64,000 nucleotides of DNA from Laccaria trichodermophora (Eukaryota; Basidiomycota; Agaricomycetes; Agaricales; Hydnangiaceae). Position numbers and translations under genes: made by a program. Of this stretch, positions 59,013-64,000 are shown piece by piece. The notes below the pieces were generated by a model. It was not told the origin of the DNA. It searched no databases and saw only the letters and a list, made by a program, of their open reading frames with translations. Numbering within the stretch: the first letter of the stretch is position 1; each line of letters begins with the position of its first letter. The stretch is from contig JACTVC010000004.1 of NCBI GenBank assembly GCA_018417955.1, positions 2,852,001 to 2,916,000 of the forward strand, given 5' to 3'.

Positions 59013-60439
59013 AGCGATTGTGGAATTCATTAGGACCGAACTTCTACCACTCACAGCGAAGCGGAGACTGATAGGGACTGCATAGATCTGAGCCAAAATA
59101 ACATTGGTATTAAGATCGTCAAACCATATAATATTTTCTGATAACCAATATTCGACGAAGGAGGAGTCATGGAGCTAGGGTGTATTCAATCAAAAAATCG
59201 TTTCGCTCGACGTACCAATGATAAAGAAATGCACTATATATCTAGGCCTACCACAGAATGGGACCTCTTCGGCCTCTTGAAGCCTCGAGAGCCAAACAAA
59301 GGATCGCCTATGATACGCCCTCTACAGGATGGTCTGTCATTTCAGCAGATCTAATGATCTACTTTTTGGTTACCATCGTCATCCTCGTGGCGGAATTGAG
59401 TTAAGATGTATTGTTTACTACGGAGGTTGAGCTTGCGTTTGGCAGAGGCTAAGTGAACCGCATTTGTGATGAATTTTGAAAGGTGAACACGCACTGTAGT
59501 GCAACTCTTGTTCCAATCTCGTTTTGTGCAGAGCTAGAATTGGGTCTTTATCGACGCGTTTCTGTGTGATTGCCTTTCCTTGCAAATTTCTTTGTGTTCT
59601 TTCCAATTCACTTATTGGCACGTAGAATCGGTGAGAGTCTCAATAAAAATTGAACACGGTTGCAACACTTACGCAGTACGATACCCATTTACAACCGGCA
59701 ACCCTGATTTTTTACAAATTGCCTGAATGTGGTCTGAAAATACTTAAGGCTTGACTCAATCTTGATGAGGGTTGATCGGAAAGATCGTTATCCCCTGCTT
59801 TCGTATGTGTTGTAGTGACAGTGTCGGACATAGATTTCGTATGCAAGTCCACGTCAAGATCGTTTGGGCTTAGTATTAACCTTCCTGCCTTCCGCCGGCT
59901 TCGAGGATAATCGATAACCCCGGACAGTTGTCAATGTCATCTTAGCGGCGGACCAACTCAATCTCAGATCGCGTCTGAGAGGCAAAAGAAGTTCAGGAAG
60001 AATTCCCCATAAAATAGATAATGGGTTCAGAACCGAGTGGGTATATTGCGGTGAAAACTGTCCATGATGCTACAGAATCTACAATTGTTCGATCATACAT
60101 AAAAAGCGCAGAGTATGATGAGAGGAGATGACCGTGATGTCACTAAAGCGGAGCGGGATGGGAGCACAGTAAGAATTTGCTATCGACGCCTACGAATCGC
60201 GTCGGCAGCGCCGGCTCATCAGTTTTACATGATTGATTGAAAACTGAGTAAAGAGTTAGATTAGCCTGGAGGTGAGACGACAATAGTGGTGGCGACTTAC
60301 AAGCAAAATCTGGGGTCCACGCAGATAGAAAGCACCAACAAGAGAATCAAAGGTTTGATGAATTCGAAAGCCGTGCCGGGTGCTATAGTTGAGTAGAGAT
60401 TACGTTCAACTTCATCTTCAGCGACTTCAGGTTGCGCTC
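59013..60439. other. Intergenic, no gene seen
   Basis: This region lies between the convergent MYND and bZIP genes. Frames at 59169-59354 and 59418-59621 are short and unsupported. Confidence 0.45.
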
Positions 60440-61108
60440 TTAGTCCTTGAAGTCGGGGCAAAGGATGCCATGGGAATGAAGGAGCTGCCTGAGCGTCAGC
60501 GCTCGTGTCCGCCAGACCTCCTTCTCCCTGGTGAGACGTTCGACCATCTCTTCCAAATGCTGCTGTTGCAGAAGCTTCCTCTTTCTGCTTCTCCGTGCAG
60601 CGAGTGTGTTCTGGCGGCGGCGCCACTCGATTTTCTCCTGATCCGTGGCGTTTGCGGCTGGTGGCTCCTCCGTGAGTTCGTCTTCCTCTTCGTCAGATCC
60701 CTGAAGGGGGTAACGCTTGGCGAAGAAGGCGGGGACCTCTTTTTTGGATGTCGCGGAAGGAGTTGTATATTTCCTTGGCTGTGTAGGAGCGTCGGGGGAG
60801 ATTAGGGAGTCGGGGCTTCGCTTTCTCGATCCACTTCCCGCCGATGAGCGTCGTCGATGAACGAGAGACGATGGGCCCGCTACTGACTCCTCCCCAGACT
60901 TTCCAGACATTGAATATAGAGAAGTGGATGACATTGCCGACATGGAGTAGTCGTACGCCGTGTTGTTCATCTGATAGTTGCCCTGCATCTGTGTTGCGTT
61001 TTGGATATAAGAGTTTACGAGATGGGATGGAAAGCTGTTGCAGCTGAGTTGTCGAAACTGGGTGTGGTTGTTGTGGGGATTTGAGCAAGAATGATCGTTT
61101 ATGACCAC
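60440..61108 (-). CDS. bZIP transcription factor, GCN4/CPC-1 type
   Basis: A single-exon frame of 222 residues. The N-terminal half is Ser/Asn-rich, and SRKRSPDSLISPDAPTQPRK is basic/Ser-Pro. An acidic stretch (GSDEEEDELTEEPP) precedes the basic region EWRRRQNTLAARRSRKRKL, whose NTLAARRSR core is the DNA-contact signature of Gcn4-type factors. The zipper is short, with leucines in QQQHLEEMVERLTREKEVWR and TRALTLRQLL, and the protein ends soon after, as in Gcn4. Gcn4/CPC-1 activates amino-acid biosynthesis genes on starvation. Upstream sequence (61109-61300) may hold regulatory uORFs, but I did not find clear ones. An upstream exon cannot be excluded. Confidence 0.85.
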   Translation of the reverse strand: MVINDHSCSNPHNNHTQFRQLSCNSFPSHLVNSYIQNATQMQGNYQMNNTAYDYSMSAMSSTSLYSMSGKSGEESVAGPSSLVHRRRSSAGSGSRKRSPDSLISPDAPTQPRKYTTPSATSKKEVPAFFAKRYPLQGSDEEEDELTEEPPAANATDQEKIEWRRRQNTLAARRSRKRKLLQQQHLEEMVERLTREKEVWRTRALTLRQLLHSHGILCPDFKD

Positions 61109-64000
61109 GTTTTATGGCCCTATTGATGGCGGGCTGTGGCAGTGTATTGAGTGTATATTTGGCTATGTCGACACCGCCTGAGTCACCACCACACGGAGGA
61201 AATGAACTTACTTAACCTCCATCATCACACGTCACCAGTCGCCTCTTCAATACTCTCAATAAGCGGCAGCCGAGATTGCAAATGGACAAGATCCCACGGT
61301 GATCGAAAATAGTTCTGTTTTGTTCCTCGTCGCAGCCACTACTAGGGTATTTGCTGTTGTTCTCAGCTCTTCTTCTGCGTTTTTCTCTACATGTCAGGGA
61401 TTTTCCGAAGGGACCGGTGTACCTTGGTATCGGGAGTGTCAAGATTGGCGCTGACGTGTGAACATCCCGACATCACAGCCATACTGAGCCGTGCGATACA
61501 TGAGGCTCGGGACGGAATGAGCCCTACCCGGAGCGGATTCTCAGAGGAGCGGACCATCCAATACGCGAAGGTCAGATATCCAGGACGATTGGAAGTCCAA
61601 CTAGAGTGAATGCTGTTCAACTAATTCAGGGGCAGTTCTGAGAGATTTCGAGTCACTGCATCCTTCCAAAATAAAAAATCGGGTCCAGTGTAGAGGCGCT
61701 GCGAAGATACTTAATCCCCGTTGACAGTTGTACAGATCCAGAAAAATGACAGGTCCCAAAGATCCCAAGGGCGAGAAGGCCACTGGAGATTTGAGTTCTC
61801 GAAGTGTTTGTGATGCGATAAACAAAGCTTGATCCAAGCCTATGGACCATGCTGTCGGAATAGAGATACGCAACATGGAGGATTGCGAAAACTGGATCTA
61901 GGCCTTTAACATAGCTTTAGGGCACGAAATGACCGCCAGGATGACAGATAATTCACTCGGGGAGGGGGAACTCGGTAGAGGTAATCCAAATGGGGCGGCG
62001 TTACAGATTCTATGAGGCCGGAGTTGCACCAGCAGAAAGATCCAAGAATTTTGAGCAACTGTCAGAATGTCAAGCCTACGATCAGTGAGCGCCAGACCCG
62101 AGGTTTCAACTTTTGGAATTTGTATACACTAGAGAAGTGACAACTGACCAGTCATCAGATGGACGCAGTAAATTGTCGAAACCAGTCATCAGACCCCCTT
62201 ATAGATTACCTTTTTCGTCGACTTCTGGAAAACATCACAAGAGCCGTCTTGATAAGGATCGTAGCTCTGGACGGGAGACGAACCAAACGAGCCTTCTGGA
62301 GCGCGGCAAGGGTCGGACCCCTTTTGCAGACGCAGCTGTGAAGTCTCAGACGTGCCAACGCTGCCAATATGCCCTTCGAGACAGGTTGGCAAGTATCCAG
62401 CTTTCAGGACGCGATACAGCCCTCGGTGCCGATCATACCCATGAGTAGGGCGAGGCTATCACGACGGAAAATATATGAGCTGGGTAACGAAGGTGAGATG
62501 TCACCGGACAATTTGTCCTGAAAAGTGATTTTTGTTGACACGACAATGGAGGTGATGTGCATTGTCGACTCGTTTCCAGTCATACACCGCAATCAAACAA
62601 GGGCGATAAGCGGCTATCTGAAAGCGATGGTCATCGCACAAGTTAGCAACTAGACAGACAAGCACACACAATTTGGACACACCAAAACAATGATTAATGA
62701 GAGGGTCAATAGAGGAGTATGGTGAGTGCCATGGCCAGTGCCTCCGAAGCAGTGCTGAAATGACGCTTTGGGAATTCGACCGACGGCTGAGGCTGTGCAC
62801 TTGCCCTTAAGCCCGTGTAGGAGAAGGTAATCCGACGTTGCCCCTGCAGCTGATAAAGATGCGCACTGGTTTACTTGACGGATCATGAGGATCTGCAAGA
62901 CATCGGGACGGAGGATGAGAACGAGGAGGAAGAGAGAATCTTGACGCCAGGCTTCGGTTAGAAGGTCCTCGATAAGCGGATTGCGCCTTGCACTACCGGA
63001 GTAAGTGCAAAAACTTGTGCAGGGCTTCGAGATACAATGGAGTGGTGTATGACGCGCCTTGAGACGCAAGGACCGCAAGTATAGCTCGACCAGTACATTA
63101 GCGGGGGAAGAGAGATGACTCGGATCAAAATTTGATTCCGACTCCCACGTGTTCCTTCTATTTTTGGATCGCACATCACAAAGTGAGTACGCAAAAAGAT
63201 AATGTTAAGGAGTAAAACAAGTAGTGCTAAGTAGCTGCAACATAAATACCGCATTCTTTCTTATAGGCGACTTGACGAATCTAAAGGCTTTGAAATTTAA
63301 CCCCCATTTTATCTTGTGTTTATCCGCCCGAGGTTGTCCCGAAACCAGCAACAGAAAATCCAAACCGTAAACTACTAGATTGAATTGTGCCTTGAGTGCA
63401 TACGAATTTGATTCTACAAGTTCCAAATTGTTTGTCCGACCTTACCGCTACGATGCTTCCTGACCTCAATCTGAGCGCTTACTTTTTGCCATCAGCTTAG
63501 CGGTTCATTACAGAGTGCTATCTCGATTGCTGTCTAAAATAATGCATACTAGCAATCCATAGTAAGCGTATTGAATGCTGTACTGAACGGTGTTGTATTG
63601 CGCTGTACTTGCCGAATACCCGTTGTAAGTCCGGCTGGTCCCAGTAACCTGTACCCGGAGCATACACGGATGTGTGTTAAATCCGTAGCAGTCCTTAGAG
63701 CAGACCTTTGAAGCTGATAAAGTCGACAGGTCATGGTTTCGGCATTCGTCGGCAAATTTCAAGTTTCATATGACCAAGACAGTGATAAAGATCATAAGTA
63801 GTTGGAGGCGAAAAACCAGTACAAAAATAAAGAAAACAACATACGCTGTGTAAGATCAAGTCAGATCTATCTAATGACACTGTGTAACATCCTCTGAAGG
63901 GTATCACCGATAAACAAACCATGCATTTTCCGGACGGGGAAGAGAGCAGGGTCTTTGGGGGCTGCGGTGGAGGCTGAAGTACAGTTGCGGACAACTAAAG
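61109..64000. other. No convincing gene
   Basis: The longest frames are minus 62650-63174 (MRSKNRRNTWESESNF...) and minus 63508-63994. They have protein-like patches (STLSASKVCSKDCYGFNTH) but no family, start context or exon logic that I trust. The region may hold fragments or an uncharacterised gene running off the window edge. Confidence 0.4.

Noticed and set aside
62650..63174. 174-codon minus-strand frame as a gene
   Set aside because: No recognisable domain, patchy composition and overlapping alternative frames; left as unsupported.
1..64000. tRNA and rRNA genes
   Set aside because: By eye I found no cloverleaf with A and B boxes or rRNA core; a covariance-model scan would be decisive.

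Overview
The window reads as nuclear DNA of a filamentous basidiomycete, probably an Agaricomycete. Protein genes on both strands are cut by many short (about 45-65 nt) GT-AG introns. There are no operons or Shine-Dalgarno sites. The gene content fits: fungalysin (M36) proteases, a Tnp2-type transposase, lineage-type F-box proteins, an Spt5-like gene, Exo70, an Atg14/UVRAG-domain protein, a GCN4-type bZIP factor and a MYND protein. The organism call is inference from gene families and intron style.

Layout. 0.4-5.4 kb: a hypothetical basic-tailed protein and a 5'-truncated Tnp2 (CACTA-type) transposase. 5.5-12.8 kb: F-box protein (-), WD40 membrane-anchored protein (+), Spt5-like elongation factor (+) with one in-frame stop. 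13.3-18.5 and 23.4-32.9 kb: two direct copies of one segment of about 5.2 kb. Each copy has a hairpin-rich repeat array followed by a full-length secreted fungalysin on the minus strand. The second copy is interrupted by a 4,046-bp element with related inverted ends, an apparent 7-bp target duplication, and internal 34-bp hairpin minisatellites in opposite orientations. Between the copies lie a decayed intron-punctuated gene and five tandem repeats of about 315 bp. 33-36.6 kb: a short repeat-flanked segment, a C2H2 zinc-finger remnant and an F-box protein. 36.9-45.2 kb: an inverted duplication with arms of about 1.9 kb. Each arm carries a 165-aa gene whose C-terminus resembles the calcium site of LecB/PA-IIL lectins. 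Between the arms sit an intact EXO70 and a short-chain dehydrogenase cut off near the arm edge. 46.5-50.1 kb: a secreted proline-rich repeat protein with dibasic sites (a Kex2-processed type candidate) and an amino-acid permease. 50-55 kb: poorly coding, with small hypotheticals and inverted copies of a gene fragment. 55-61.1 kb: Atg14/UVRAG-domain gene, a Helitron-like 3' end, a MYND gene and a bZIP gene. 61.1-64 kb: no convincing gene.

The genes do not form one pathway. Conserved housekeeping genes (EXO70, Atg14-like, bZIP, permease) alternate with an accessory secreted set: two proteases, two lectin-like proteins and one repeat precursor. That accessory set sits in or next to duplications and mobile DNA. 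The most unusual items are the mirrored lectin-like pair, the dibasic repeat precursor and the hairpin-laden 4-kb insertion.
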